A DNA stretch of 64,000 nt from positions 158,758-222,757 of the forward strand of contig NZ_LT965958.1 in the NCBI RefSeq assembly GCF_900240995.1. The letters run 5' to 3'. The stretch comes from Bacillus sp. Marseille-P3661 (GTDB lineage Bacteria; Bacillota; Bacilli; Bacillales; Bacillaceae_J). Positions 45,667 to 55,299 of the stretch are shown one piece after another. The notes beneath the pieces were generated by a model. That model was given only the letters and a program-made list of their open reading frames with translations. It was not told the DNA's origin and searched no databases. Numbering within the stretch: position 1 is the first letter of the stretch; every line of letters begins with the position of its first letter. Position numbers and translations under genes: made by a program.

Positions 45667-46554
45667 ATGCACAAGAAAGTGGTATTAGCCGGAGGAACAG
45701 GATTCATTGGTACATATTTTAAAAATCAATTTAACCAGCTTGGTTATGAAGTGAAAATCATTTCAAGACAATCTCAGCATATTTCATGGGATGATAAAAC
45801 ATCCATACTCGAGGCATTAGAAGGTGCTGAATTGTTAATCAATCTTGCCGGTAAATCAGTTAATTGTCGATATAATCCGGAAAATAAAGAAAGTATTATG
45901 AATTCAAGAATTGAAACGACGAATGTGCTAGGAACATTACTAACCGAGTGTAAAAGCCCTCCAAAGGTATGGATGAATTCAAGTACAGCAACCATCTATC
46001 GCCACGCTGAAGATCGCCCGATGACAGAGACAGATGGAGAGATTGGTTCAGGATTTTCAGTTGAGGTTGCAAAGAACTGGGAGAATGCCTTCTTTTCGTT
46101 TCATTTACCTGAAACAAGACAAATTGCTTTGAGGATCGCCATTGTGTTAGGTAAAGGCGGAGGGGTGATGACGCCCTATCAAAATCTAGTGAAATTTGGA
46201 CTTGGTGGTGTTCAAGGATCTGGACATCAAAAATTTAGTTGGATCCATGTTGAAGATTTATTCCAAATCGTTCTTTTTCTAAAGGAAAGAGAAGATTTAA
46301 ATGGAGTATTCAATTGTTCAGCACCACACCCAGTTACAAATAAGGAACTGATGGAGAAATTACGAGCTGCAATGAATAGACCGTTTGGTGTTCCTGCACC
46401 TAAATGGATGCTTGAATTAGGTTCGATGTTCATAAAGACGGAAACAGAATTGGTGCTGAAAAGTCGTTGGGTAATCCCTGAACGTCTGGAACAGGAAGGC
46501 TACATATTTACTTTTAACACTCTAGATGAAACTTTACATGATATTCTTCATTAA
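45667..46554 (+). CDS. TIGR01777-family (SDR39U1-like) epimerase
   Basis: An extended short-chain dehydrogenase of 295 residues, YfhF-like. The NAD(P)-binding AGGTGFIGTYFKNQF opens the protein, followed by ELLINLAGKSVNCRYNPENK, STATIYRHAEDRPMTE, and SWIHVEDLFQIVLFL. The C-terminal DUF1731 region (ELGSMFIKTETELVLKSRWVIPERLEQEGYIFTF) defines the family. The substrate is unknown. A GGAGTTGATAG segment precedes the ATG. Monocistronic. Confidence 0.92.
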   Translation: MHKKVVLAGGTGFIGTYFKNQFNQLGYEVKIISRQSQHISWDDKTSILEALEGAELLINLAGKSVNCRYNPENKESIMNSRIETTNVLGTLLTECKSPPKVWMNSSTATIYRHAEDRPMTETDGEIGSGFSVEVAKNWENAFFSFHLPETRQIALRIAIVLGKGGGVMTPYQNLVKFGLGGVQGSGHQKFSWIHVEDLFQIVLFLKEREDLNGVFNCSAPHPVTNKELMEKLRAAMNRPFGVPAPKWMLELGSMFIKTETELVLKSRWVIPERLEQEGYIFTFNTLDETLHDILH

Positions 46555-46587
46555 ATATAAGCTAGGAAGGAAGTGATATCATAGGAA

Positions 46588-47526
46588 ATTGTAGTTGGAA
46601 TCATAATCGTCTTTGTTATTTTGATTGTTGTTGGGATGGTCGTCGATAAACGTAAACCTACAAAGCTATCAAGAGAAAATATCCCGGCTAGCCTTGGTTT
46701 ATTAAATGAAGTACCAGCCTTTCAGATTCAAAGTAAATTACATGAAACATTGGATCGAGATTATATTGAAAAGGTAAAGAAAAGACTTCTGGAGCACCAT
46801 CCTAAAATGACAGAAGATGAGTTTGAATGGTGTTTTTTTGAATTGAAGCGGTATTTTCTATTAAATTCTATTATGAAACAAGTCCCGATGTTTAGTGAAG
46901 AGGTAGATGAAGTATGGCATGAACTGATTCTTTTTACACAACCGTATCATAATTTTACATCAAAGTTTTATGGTGGCATGCTACACCATATGCCAAACCT
47001 TAAGGGAGAAGGTGATCCTAATCAACGTGCTCTGTTTGATTGGGTCTATTCACAGCTTTTTCAAATTACGGAGTATAGCTGGAAAACGTGGGGTGACTTT
47101 TTTAGGCATCCACTGAACTCTGATTTACTGAGAGATTTTAAGAACGAAAATATGGATTACCTAAAAAAAACATATTTTAAAACGACTGAAGATAATTTAG
47201 AATTGGTTGAGTTTTTAATTCATAGATTAAAGAATCAATTAAAAGAATCCGAAGAGATTTATAAAAAGAATAAAAAAGGAGAGTTTTTAAGAGTTAACAC
47301 ATTTGGAAATCTGTCCGCTCTGTCTACAGTGCTAATATTCTATTCATATTTTTATTATGATGAATATTGGGAAATGGCCAAACTTTACACGTTTGCTAAC
47401 GTAGCGAATCATACAAGCGGTTGTTCTGCAGCTGCTTTTTGTGGAACTGGAAGCAATGATGACAGTGGTGATTCTGGCGGTGGAAGTAGTTGTTCGAGCT
47501 GCTCTGGATGTGGAGGGAGTTCGTAG
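46588..47526 (+). CDS. GRDP-like protein with cysteine/glycine-rich tail; start codon apparently damaged
   Basis: A roughly 300-residue protein. A membrane helix is encoded at its start (IVVGIIIVFVILIVVGMVV), then a GRDP-like (DUF1399) domain with the signature VDEVWHELILFTQPYHNF ... GGMLHHMP. The tail ends SSCSSCSGCGGSS. AAGGAAGTGATATC at 46567-46580 is followed by ATAGGAAATT. Deleting one base gives ATG GAA ATT in the correct frame; as it stands, TAG at 46582 closes the frame upstream of the helix. Conventional starts left are TTG 46621 and ATG 46636, which lose half the helix. Function unknown. Confidence 0.7.
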   Translation: MVVGIIIVFVILIVVGMVVDKRKPTKLSRENIPASLGLLNEVPAFQIQSKLHETLDRDYIEKVKKRLLEHHPKMTEDEFEWCFFELKRYFLLNSIMKQVPMFSEEVDEVWHELILFTQPYHNFTSKFYGGMLHHMPNLKGEGDPNQRALFDWVYSQLFQITEYSWKTWGDFFRHPLNSDLLRDFKNENMDYLKKTYFKTTEDNLELVEFLIHRLKNQLKESEEIYKKNKKGEFLRVNTFGNLSALSTVLIFYSYFYYDEYWEMAKLYTFANVANHTSGCSAAAFCGTGSNDDSGDSGGGSSCSSCSGCGGSS

Positions 47527-47667
47527 GATGCAGTAGAAACAAAGCATACTTTAAAACTATAAATTATTAGATCGGATGGTATAAACAATCAATCAGTGCA
47601 AATTAATGTTATATCATTACTGAAAAGTATGATATTCATAAAGGAGTAAAAATTAAAAAGTATTTTA

Positions 47668-47700
47668 AAATGCCACGCTTTTAAAAGTGTGGCATTATTT
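47668..47700. terminator. Bidirectional terminator between converging genes
   Basis: AATGCCACGCTTTT-AAAAGTGTGGCATT, a long stem with T-rich sequence on both sides. Confidence 0.85.
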
Positions 47701-47706
47701 TTGAAA

Positions 47707-48012
47707 TTAATATTGGGGATAATATGGATTAGTTCCAGGATATGGATAAGGGTACGGATATGGTGCTGGAACAGGATAAGGAGCTGGTACTGGGTATGGC
47801 GGCGGAGCAGCTGCTGCACCTAATGCCACACCTGTAAGTGTACCTAATGCAAATCCTCCCGGATAGTAGCCACCATGCCAATGCCCACCGTGTCCCCACG
47901 TTGGATGACCCCCACCATGATGATGCCAAGTAGCATGGCCACCTCCATGGCCCCAGGAAGCGTGACCACCACCACCGTGATGTTTTCTCAAATAATCATG
48001 ATTAATATTCAT
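47707..48012 (-). CDS. His/Gly-rich and Pro/Tyr-rich low-complexity protein
   Basis: A 101-residue protein of two low-complexity parts: an N-terminal GGGGHASWGHGGGHATWHHH-type region with many His-Gly pairs, a short hydrophobic middle (GGFALGTLTGVALGAAAAPP), and a Pro/Tyr tail of repeated YPVPAP and PYPYPYPYP. Such proteins in Bacillus are candidates for spore-coat or surface metal-binding proteins, but no role is established. ATG 48012 is preferred because AAGGAGTG lies upstream; the longer frame has no site. Converges with the GRDP-like gene. Confidence 0.75.
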   Translation of the reverse strand: MNINHDYLRKHHGGGGHASWGHGGGHATWHHHGGGHPTWGHGGHWHGGYYPGGFALGTLTGVALGAAAAPPPYPVPAPYPVPAPYPYPYPYPGTNPYYPQY

Positions 48013-48647
48013 CGTTTCGTTCGCACTCCTTCTAAATAAGATCCCTGTAGTATATGCCCACCAGTACAGAAATGACATTCAATTATTTCAGTGTTTTCAT
48101 ATGCAGATTATTGTGGCAAATTATAATATATCGGGAATTTAAGATATTAAGGAAGGGTATGGGAGTTCAATTTCTCAAAGTGATCTAAGGATGTTTACAA
48201 AACTGTACTTTGAAAGGTATGGTTCTTTTTATGTATATCTTTGGAATTAAAGTGAATAAAATACATGATTTTAATCTATAGAATAAAAGTGATATAATAG
48301 GAATTGAAGTTTGTTTAGAACTATATATTTAAAGTTTAGTTGGATATTAAATCACTTATGTATCCGTCTCTGTAGTAGAGTAAAACAAATCAGCTCTATC
48401 TAAAGAGCATAAAAGTGTCATATAATTATAAATAGCTTACAACTGTCATATTATAGTAAATAAATATTTTAATATCTTAACAAAAGTGATACACTAATAG
48501 AAGATTATTAAAAAATAGTGATACACTATTAAAAGTTTATTATTGTTGCAGAAATGGTGTGTGGCTAGGACGCGTCCTGGCTTGCTGTACGCCTAAGCAG
48601 GAGCGCCTACATCCTTTTTGCAAATTTAGTAGATAAGGATGATATAG
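48013..48647. other. Long leader/intergenic region upstream of mqo
   Basis: 635 bases without a gene. The part 48280-48545 is very A/T-rich and holds repeated symmetric boxes (separate entry). Bases 48555-48618 form a G/C-rich island with the perfect palindrome AGGACGCGTCCT and a partial inverted repeat GTACGCC ... GGAGCGCCTAC, which could be a structured 5' leader of mqo. Confidence 0.5.
48288..48534. promoter_or_regulatory. Repeated AGTGATACACTA boxes upstream of mqo
   Basis: AAAGTGATACACTAAT near 48484 and ATAGTGATACACTATT near 48517 share the symmetric core TAGTG-ATA-CACTA, and a degenerate copy AGTGATATAATAG lies near 48288. Repeated symmetric boxes before a single gene suggest a repressor or activator site; the regulator is unknown. 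Confidence 0.45.
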
Positions 48648-50174
48648 ATGAGCAACAGAGGAACTAATACAGACGTCATTTTAATTGGCGCCGGAATTAT
48701 GAGTGCGACTTTAGGTACACTATTAAAAGAATTGGTACCAGAATGGGAAATTAAGGTGTTTGAGAAACTTGCAAAAGCTGGAGATGAAAGCTCTAACGAA
48801 TGGAATAATGCCGGAACTGGACATGCAGCACTGTGTGAGCTTAACTACACAGTTGAAAAACCGGATGGATCAGTAGATATTACTAAAGCTATTAATATAA
48901 ATGAACAGTTTCAGGTATCAATGCAGTTTTGGTCATATCTTGTAAACAGCAAGCTGATCCAAAATCCACAAAACTTTATCATGCCATTGCCACATATGAG
49001 TTTAGTGCAAGGCGAACAAAATGTAACTTTTTTAAAGAACCGTTTTGAAGCGCTGGTCAACAATCCTCTATTCAAAGGGATGGAGTTTTCCGAAGATCCA
49101 GAAAAACTGAAGGAATGGATTCCGCTTATTATGGAAGACCGCGCATCAAATGAACCTATAGCGGCAACAAAAATTGACACTGGAACGGATGTCAACTTTG
49201 GTGCTTTAACCCGCATGATGTTTGAACACTTAGAGAATAAAAATGTCACAGTAAATCATAGTCATAGTGTTAAAGATATTAAACGGACTAGCGATGGTAT
49301 GTGGAAATTGAAAATTCAAAATCTTGATAACGGTACTGTTGAAAACCATACTGCAAAATTCGTCTTTATTGGTGGTGGTGGCGGCAGCCTGCATTTACTG
49401 CAAAAATCCGGTATTCCTGAAGGAAAACATATTGGAGGATTCCCAGTAAGTGGATTATTTATGGTATGTAATAATCCGGCAGTTGTAGAGCAGCATCATG
49501 CTAAAGTATACGGAAAAGCTAAGGTTGGTGCACCACCAATGTCGGTACCACATCTTGACACAAGATTTATTGACAATAAAAAATCGTTGCTATTTGGACC
49601 ATTTGCCGGTTTCACACCTAAGTTTTTAAAATATGGTTCAAATCTTGATCTAATAACGTCTATAAAGCCGCACAATATATTAACTATGTTGGCAGCTGGT
49701 GCAAAAGAGATGCCATTGACAAAGTACTTGATTCAGCAAGTTATGTTATCTAAAGAACAACGCATGGAAGAGCTGCGAGAGTTTATCCCGAATGCGAAAA
49801 GCGAGGATTGGGATTTAGTAGTAGCTGGCCAACGTGTACAAGTTATTAAGGATACGGCTGCTGGAAAAGGAACACTTCAATTTGGGACGGAAGTAATTAC
49901 TGCAAGTGACGGCTCGATCGCTGCATTATTGGGCGCATCTCCAGGTGCATCTACTGCTGTTCATGTTATGCTTGAAGTAATTAAAAAATGTTTCCCACAG
50001 CAAAGCAAAGAGTGGGAACCTAAAATTAAAGAAATGATTCCTTCCTACGGTGTGTCACTTATGGAAAATCCAGAGCTTCTGCAAGAAATTCATAGTTCAA
50101 CAGCGCAGGCGCTTGGTTTAGCAGACCAACAAGCGGAAGTTCGCCCGGAAAGAAAAGTTCCAGCAATGGTTTGA
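48648..50174 (+). CDS. mqo: Malate:quinone oxidoreductase
   Basis: A peripheral membrane flavoprotein of 508 residues that oxidises malate to oxaloacetate and passes electrons to menaquinone. The FAD-binding [21 protein letters not shown] opens the protein, with [51 protein letters not shown] and [17 protein letters not shown] following; the length is standard. An AAGGATGATATAG site precedes the ATG. Its leader is unusually long and carries repeated boxes, so it is probably tightly regulated. Confidence 0.96.
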   Translation: MSNRGTNTDVILIGAGIMSATLGTLLKELVPEWEIKVFEKLAKAGDESSNEWNNAGTGHAALCELNYTVEKPDGSVDITKAININEQFQVSMQFWSYLVNSKLIQNPQNFIMPLPHMSLVQGEQNVTFLKNRFEALVNNPLFKGMEFSEDPEKLKEWIPLIMEDRASNEPIAATKIDTGTDVNFGALTRMMFEHLENKNVTVNHSHSVKDIKRTSDGMWKLKIQNLDNGTVENHTAKFVFIGGGGGSLHLLQKSGIPEGKHIGGFPVSGLFMVCNNPAVVEQHHAKVYGKAKVGAPPMSVPHLDTRFIDNKKSLLFGPFAGFTPKFLKYGSNLDLITSIKPHNILTMLAAGAKEMPLTKYLIQQVMLSKEQRMEELREFIPNAKSEDWDLVVAGQRVQVIKDTAAGKGTLQFGTEVITASDGSIAALLGASPGASTAVHVMLEVIKKCFPQQSKEWEPKIKEMIPSYGVSLMENPELLQEIHSSTAQALGLADQQAEVRPERKVPAMV

Positions 50175-50558
50175 TAGATTTTCAAGAGTGCTGTTCACAG
50201 CTAATTTCGCTGTCATCAATATGACCTCTTTAAGAGAATCTATCCAAGTTGATGAAGTTTTACATTCTATCAACTAAAATTCGATAATGATTTAACATTC
50301 TTGTACCAGGGATCAAGCTCTTCTAATGATGCCTGGTACAGCTATTTAATTAGTAAGTCCTCTTTTTATTTTACCCTCCTTCGATCATTTGGTAATCTTC
50401 CTTTTCAAGGACATTCTTCACTACTTGAAGCTATTGTACTCCATTTAGTAAGCCTTTTCATGGGCTAAATCTGAATAAATTGCTTCCATTTGAGTAGTGA
50501 AGAATTTACTGTCCTATCAGACAAAGTAGTCTAAACCAATAGAATCAGGAAAAAAGTA
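50175..50558. other. Intergenic region with inverted repeats and a possible gene relic
   Basis: A hairpin GTACCAGG ... CCTGGTAC (50307-50340) probably ends mqo transcription. A perfect 13-bp inverted repeat ATTCTTCACTACT (50413-50425) / AGTAGTGAAGAAT (50493-50505) encloses 67 bp. On the reverse strand there is a short frame reading FFTTQMEAIYSDLAHEKAY that ends at a stop; it may be a relic, but I cannot assign it. Confidence 0.4.
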
Positions 50559-50580
50559 GAGACTAGGTAAACCTAGTCTC
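50559..50580 (-). terminator. Terminator of the EamA transporter gene
   Basis: GAGACTAGGT-AA-ACCTAGTCTC, a perfect 10-bp stem followed on the reverse strand by a T run. Confidence 0.88.
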
Positions 50581-50584
50581 CCAT

Positions 50585-51544
50585 TTATTGTGCGGCTTTA
50601 ACTTTTGGTTGTGTTGAAATTTGCTTAGTTAATTTTCGAATATATATATTGTTCGCTACTAAACTAGCAATTGTTATTAAAGCTCCTACTAATTCAAATA
50701 TAGTTAAGTGATAACCTTGAATGACAGAAATGATAAAGGTAGTTATCGGTACCAAGTTCATAAATAGAATTCCATTTATTGGAGTAATAATCTTATTACC
50801 ATAATTCCAAACAAAAACGGCTAGCACCCCAGCGATAAATATCATATATAGGAGGGCTCCCGAAACATCGCCTATTATTGAGAGGGTAGGAACCTTTAAC
50901 CACCCAACTAATGTTGCAAATCCCACAATAATACTGATTGAAACGACTCCATAGATTGTCGTTACAGTAGTATATCTCAACGGTGACCATGTTGGAAAGG
51001 AACTCCCGCCTGATGTATAGATAACCCAACACAATGCACCTATTAAGATCAATAGATTGGCAAATATATTACCTTCTTCAGATACGAAAACACGTAAATC
51101 TCCTTTGGAAATAACCATCACGACTCCTATTAATCCTGTTAACATAAACAGAACTGTAACAAACTTTGGAGCAGCTTTTTTAGTCACCCAATTTACAATA
51201 ATTCCAAGCAAAGGTTGAACAGCCATTATAACGGCCGCTATTACAGCCCCTGATGGTCCAGCTAATTGTTGTCCTAAAAACACAAGGAAACTAAACCCAG
51301 CAAAACCCATCGTTCCAAAAAAGAATACTTTTCCTGTTTGGCCTTCCGTAGATAATTTTCCTTTTCCCTCTAATACGATTAGCAATAAAATAAATATTAG
51401 AGCCGCTGATCCATATCTTAACAATGTGAAATAAAATGGGTCCATTATCGTTAGGGCATTCCCCATTACAGGAAACATTCCGCCCCAAGATATAACAGCT
51501 ATTAAACACATGAGAATACCTAATAAAAATTTATTACCGTTCAT
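50585..51544 (-). CDS. EamA-family (DMT) transporter
   Basis: A drug/metabolite transporter of 319 residues with ten helices in two EamA repeats (MCLIAVISWGGMFPVMGNAL ... and IGALCWVIYTSGGSSFPTWSPLRY ...). Typical loop sequences are FYFTLLRYGSAALIFILLLI and PINGILFMNLVPITTFIISVI. ATG 51544 is chosen because AGGAGGAATCACA precedes it. The substrate is unknown. The upstream bases 51545-51971 contain no gene; a short hairpin GAGAG ... CTCTC with GGTACC in its loop lies near 51620-51645. Confidence 0.88.
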   Translation of the reverse strand: MNGNKFLLGILMCLIAVISWGGMFPVMGNALTIMDPFYFTLLRYGSAALIFILLLIVLEGKGKLSTEGQTGKVFFFGTMGFAGFSFLVFLGQQLAGPSGAVIAAVIMAVQPLLGIIVNWVTKKAAPKFVTVLFMLTGLIGVVMVISKGDLRVFVSEEGNIFANLLILIGALCWVIYTSGGSSFPTWSPLRYTTVTTIYGVVSISIIVGFATLVGWLKVPTLSIIGDVSGALLYMIFIAGVLAVFVWNYGNKIITPINGILFMNLVPITTFIISVIQGYHLTIFELVGALITIASLVANNIYIRKLTKQISTQPKVKAAQ

Positions 51545-51971
51545 TGTGATTCCTCCTACTAAACTTATGTAAATCTTAATAGGAACCAAATTGAAACAGG
51601 TCCCTACAAATTTCATGTTCGAGAGGTACCACGAGCTCTCCCGTTTATCATTTTGTAATTGATTCTAACGTGGACTTTGAAATTATTCTTCTATTTGATC
51701 ACTATAACGCTGAATTTTAGCTGTGCGAGCAAAAGGCATTCTATTATTATCATACATAATTTTGATAATTTTGTAAAAATTCACTTATTTCGCATAGGAT
51801 ATTTTGACTTCCTCGTTTTAATATGCGAACGGTTAACGATATTTTGTACTGGTTACCTCGCCTGTCTCACCGGTTCTAGCGCCAATATGATAACTAGTTT
51901 ATAATAGAAGGATGTCGAAATTTGTTGTTAGGAATTCTTTAAATCCTAAAACACAAAGAATATGTAAGTAG

Positions 51972-53051
51972 GTGAGTACAATCGATATTATTGAAACGCG
52001 GGTGCGAGGTTTTATAGCAGATATTCAACACCCTAAACAAAAAAAGAAGATTAATATAAATGATTTGGAGTTGCAGTTACGCAAGCTTATGGATGATTAT
52101 TTTGAAATGGATGGTTATTCGCTGTTTTATACTTCAATCGAAACATTGGAATCAGAGGGACAACTGACCCCTATACATAATAATCAATATAATGGCAGAA
52201 CCCCGAGCTTGCCATTATATTACTGGGTGAATATAAAGGTTCAGGAAACGAAATGGGATCGTCTTGAGATGATGAAATTAAGTGATCAGTTTGATTTTTC
52301 TTATTATGAACATCATCCCGAATGGCAAACGAAGGACGAATGGAATCGAGTCCAGAGTTTATATACGTTTCTTAAGTTTAGTCAGGATCGCAGAATTGTA
52401 TCTTTGGAAGAAAGAAGCCTAGAACTTTTTGGTCATGAAAAATTCTTACAGGACAATGATAACTTTCCGGATGGAAAAGGCTTTTTATCTCGAATCGGAA
52501 TTTCAGAAAACCAGCTTAAAGTAGAGAACTACGGGGAGCCGTTTGTATTTTGGATGAAGCAGGGTAAAGAAATGAAAGAAATTCAAAGGGTACTGATTAT
52601 CGAAAATCTATCATTCTTTCATACTGCCATTCAACTATTGGAAATGAATCAACTTGATTATGACCCCGAACTGATTATTTATGGGGACGCAACAAAAATA
52701 GAACGCAGCTTTTCGTTTTTCTTTAAAATGTTTCCGCCAAAAAACTATCTTGTCTATTACGTAGGTGACCTTGATGCAGCAGGGTATGGAATCTTAATTC
52801 GTCTGATTGAAAACTATCCGGATTGCTGTATCGAGCCTGCTTTAAAAATTTATCGCAAAATGCTCGAATGTATAGAACAAAGAAATGACGACCATAGCAT
52901 AGGACAAACACCAAACAATATCAACTATCGTGATACGTTCTTACGATATTTTACGGAAGAGGAGCAAACGGTACTTCTGAACTTATGGAAAGAAAAAAAA
53001 CGAATCCCGCAAGAAGTGTTAACAATTGAAACATGGGGGAGATGGATGTGA
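51972..53051 (+). CDS. jetD: Wadjet nuclease subunit JetD (TOPRIM, DUF2220)
   Basis: The DNA-cleaving subunit of the Wadjet anti-plasmid system, 359 residues. The C-terminal half is a TOPRIM fold: acidic residue in LIIENLSFF (Glu about 211) and the DxD in YYVGDLDAAGYGI (Asp about 266 and 268). The N-terminal about 170 residues are a DNA-binding or arm region (MDGYSLFYTSIETLESEGQL resembles a winged helix). GTG 51972 is the first start but its ribosome site is weak. The gene comes first, ahead of the condensin genes, and its stop overlaps the jetA GTG by four bases. Known Wadjet complexes cut closed-circular DNA after loop extrusion. Confidence 0.88.
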   Translation: MSTIDIIETRVRGFIADIQHPKQKKKININDLELQLRKLMDDYFEMDGYSLFYTSIETLESEGQLTPIHNNQYNGRTPSLPLYYWVNIKVQETKWDRLEMMKLSDQFDFSYYEHHPEWQTKDEWNRVQSLYTFLKFSQDRRIVSLEERSLELFGHEKFLQDNDNFPDGKGFLSRIGISENQLKVENYGEPFVFWMKQGKEMKEIQRVLIIENLSFFHTAIQLLEMNQLDYDPELIIYGDATKIERSFSFFFKMFPPKNYLVYYVGDLDAAGYGILIRLIENYPDCCIEPALKIYRKMLECIEQRNDDHSIGQTPNNINYRDTFLRYFTEEEQTVLLNLWKEKKRIPQEVLTIETWGRWM

Positions 53052-54556
53052 ACGAATCATGGGAAGGTTTTGCCCAGCGAATGCAACGATTAAATCCACT
53101 GTTTGAGCTTGGCAGAGGTATGGAAGTAGGAGAACTCAAGCCGCATCTCCAAACTATTCTCATGCAAGTACTACTAACCATTTTTTATAAAGAATTAAAT
53201 GATGATGAAAGCAGGCGGAAGTCTGATATCAAGTACATGGTTGAGGATGCTATTAAACAAATGAAGCTGCTAGCAGATGATAAGCAAATTGATCGGATTA
53301 CAAGTGGGCTATTGTATCAGGGTAAAGAAGAGTTTAGTAAGCCGTTTGAAGCCTTATATTATGATGAAATAAGACAAACGTGGGAAACGCAGGTTTTTCG
53401 ATATGTCACGATGGATGAATCGTATACGAATTTAGAGATGGGGGGCACGATTGTTTATAAACTCACAGATGTTGCGCAAGAAATGATTTTTATGAGCAGG
53501 GAAATGGCTGAGGAATTCTCAATCACGATCGAACAACTCTATAGCATGAAACTGATTAAAAACGGTAATTTTCGAAAAGCTACGCGAAACCTCGATCACC
53601 TCATTTCAAGGGTTAACCGCTTAATGGCAAAAGAATTCACTTTTCAAAAGGAAATGATAAATAATCCTAAAATCTTATTGATTGAAGAGGAATGGCAACG
53701 GGCCGACAATCGTGATGAAATTGAGACCCAGTTTGAAGAAGAAAAAACACATTTTCGGACGATTACGAGCATGATCGAAAAAACAATTCAAAGAAATGAA
53801 ACAGACGATTATATTCAGCGAGAATTGATGCTACTTCAAGAAAAAATTGGCCATACAAGACAGCTGCATGATCGTTTCGCTAAATTGGTAATACAAAATA
53901 TCTCTTATGAGATTAAATTAAAAGCAGAAAATCCTTCCTTGTTTTGGGAAACTAGTTTGGTTTCATTTCGTGAGCATATTTATGAAAATTGGCTGCAAAA
54001 GGAAGGAGTTCAAAGTTTCGATGCAGTTGAAAAAGTGCTTGCTCCTTTATTCTCTCCGAAGAATGAATTTATTTTGCCGCTGGATTGGATCTGGGGTGAA
54101 CAAGAATTCGATGAAACGCAACGTAACGATTCAGTCATTGAGGAGGAAGTAGAGGAACAGCTTCCTCGTCAGCGCGTGACAAACTGGGATTCTGTCGTGA
54201 AGGCTTGGAGTTATGTTTTTCAATACCTGCAAACCTATGGGGAGTTTTCGCTCGCCGATCTAGCGAACTTGCCATTGGAAGTACAGGATTTATGGTTTGA
54301 AGAATCAGAAACAATTGATTTATGGATGATGTTTGATAAAAAGCCGTTAAAGGTACAAGTTCAGTATCGAAAGGAAGAAACCATAAATGATGAACGGGAG
54401 ATTCTTCTTTATAAATTGATGAAAGACTATCCGCAGTTTACAGTATTTGAGGGCACAAAGATTTTTACACAATTTGATCCTCGTGGAAAGCCTTTCCGGT
54501 GGTATCAGATGAAAATGACTCCTTTTAAAATATGTGTCGAGGAGGACAAAGAATGA
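53048..54556 (+). CDS. jetA: Wadjet kleisin-like subunit JetA (DUF5716-like)
   Basis: A 502-residue helical protein in the jetA position. It should act as the MukF/kleisin-like bridge between the two SMC heads. It is predicted mostly helical, with charged stretches such as EEEWQRADNRDEIETQFEEEKTHF, and a C-terminal winged-helix-like region (GEFSLADLANLPLEVQDLWFEESE). GTG 53048 is chosen because GGGGAG lies six bases before it and it overlaps the jetD stop as GTGA; an upstream ATG at 53033 also exists. Assignment rests on gene order and size with JetB, JetC and JetD; the type (II or III) is not fixed by sequence alone, but type III seems the better match. Confidence 0.82.
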   Translation: MNESWEGFAQRMQRLNPLFELGRGMEVGELKPHLQTILMQVLLTIFYKELNDDESRRKSDIKYMVEDAIKQMKLLADDKQIDRITSGLLYQGKEEFSKPFEALYYDEIRQTWETQVFRYVTMDESYTNLEMGGTIVYKLTDVAQEMIFMSREMAEEFSITIEQLYSMKLIKNGNFRKATRNLDHLISRVNRLMAKEFTFQKEMINNPKILLIEEEWQRADNRDEIETQFEEEKTHFRTITSMIEKTIQRNETDDYIQRELMLLQEKIGHTRQLHDRFAKLVIQNISYEIKLKAENPSLFWETSLVSFREHIYENWLQKEGVQSFDAVEKVLAPLFSPKNEFILPLDWIWGEQEFDETQRNDSVIEEEVEEQLPRQRVTNWDSVVKAWSYVFQYLQTYGEFSLADLANLPLEVQDLWFEESETIDLWMMFDKKPLKVQVQYRKEETINDEREILLYKLMKDYPQFTVFEGTKIFTQFDPRGKPFRWYQMKMTPFKICVEEDKE

Positions 54557-55299
54557 GTGCAGAAATAGTCAAAAAAGCATCCGCTATCTATTTTTCGTTA
54601 TTAAAAGACAAGGTGATCGACGATAATAGTGAACATTTTCAGACGTATTTTGACCCGGAAGTGAGGCAAACGGTGCTTTTATTAGCAGATGAATCCGGTA
54701 CATTTATCATTGAATCGCCTAAACGTATACAACTAGTGGTTCAGCCCACCGGCTCTGTGTTTGCGACGAATTTTACCCATATGAAAGAAAAGCATAAGCA
54801 AATTGAAACGAAAAAACACTTTCATCTGATTAACGTAGTGATTATGTCGTTTTTAGCAATCATTGATCGCAACCAGGCTGCTAAAATTCGAACTCAGCGC
54901 GAAGGGATCAGCTTTTATGCATTAGAACGGCAAGTGAACGACCTGATATTAAATTGGGATAGCAACCTCAAAGCAAATCCTAGATTCGGAGAAGAAGAGC
55001 GAATTGATATGAAGGAAGTGGTGACCACATGGAAATACATGGAGGTCGATACCGAAGATTATGGAGTGAAAAAAGCCAATCGCCGGACGAGAATTGGACT
55101 CATTGCAAGTGCGATGCGCTTATTAGAAACGGAGGGACTTATTATCATTCTTGATCGTGATGATATCCCTAAAGCGATTCCGAAACAAGAGCTGTTTGAA
55201 CGGATTGAATATTTATATCATGATTATGATCGCTATGAACTGTTAAAGAAATTAATGACGTCGGAGGAGGATGAGCATGCCGAAGATCAATCGAATTAG
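54553..55299 (+). CDS. jetB: Wadjet KITE subunit JetB
   Basis: A 248-residue protein in the jetB position, predicted to hold tandem winged helices like MukE and other KITE partners of SMC complexes. Features are KASAIYFSLLKDKVIDDNSEHF at the N-terminus, HFHLINVVIMSFLAIIDRN, and the winged-helix part RTRIGLIASAMRLLETEGLIIILD. ATG 54553 follows GGAGGACAAAG and overlaps the jetA stop as ATGA, indicating coupled translation. It overlaps jetC by 23 bases. Confidence 0.82.
   Translation: MSAEIVKKASAIYFSLLKDKVIDDNSEHFQTYFDPEVRQTVLLLADESGTFIIESPKRIQLVVQPTGSVFATNFTHMKEKHKQIETKKHFHLINVVIMSFLAIIDRNQAAKIRTQREGISFYALERQVNDLILNWDSNLKANPRFGEEERIDMKEVVTTWKYMEVDTEDYGVKKANRRTRIGLIASAMRLLETEGLIIILDRDDIPKAIPKQELFERIEYLYHDYDRYELLKKLMTSEEDEHAEDQSN

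Noticed and set aside
48555-48618. Mini-ykkC (guanidine-II) or other known riboswitch
   Set aside because: The palindrome AGGACGCGTCCT lacks the paired ACGR loops of that class, and no other known aptamer pattern was recognised.
51600-51660. T-box leader on the reverse strand before the EamA transporter (GTGGTACC motif)
   Set aside because: Only the TGGTACC core matches; the long upstream specifier stem, the AGGGTGG...CGCG context and a terminator with T run are not found.
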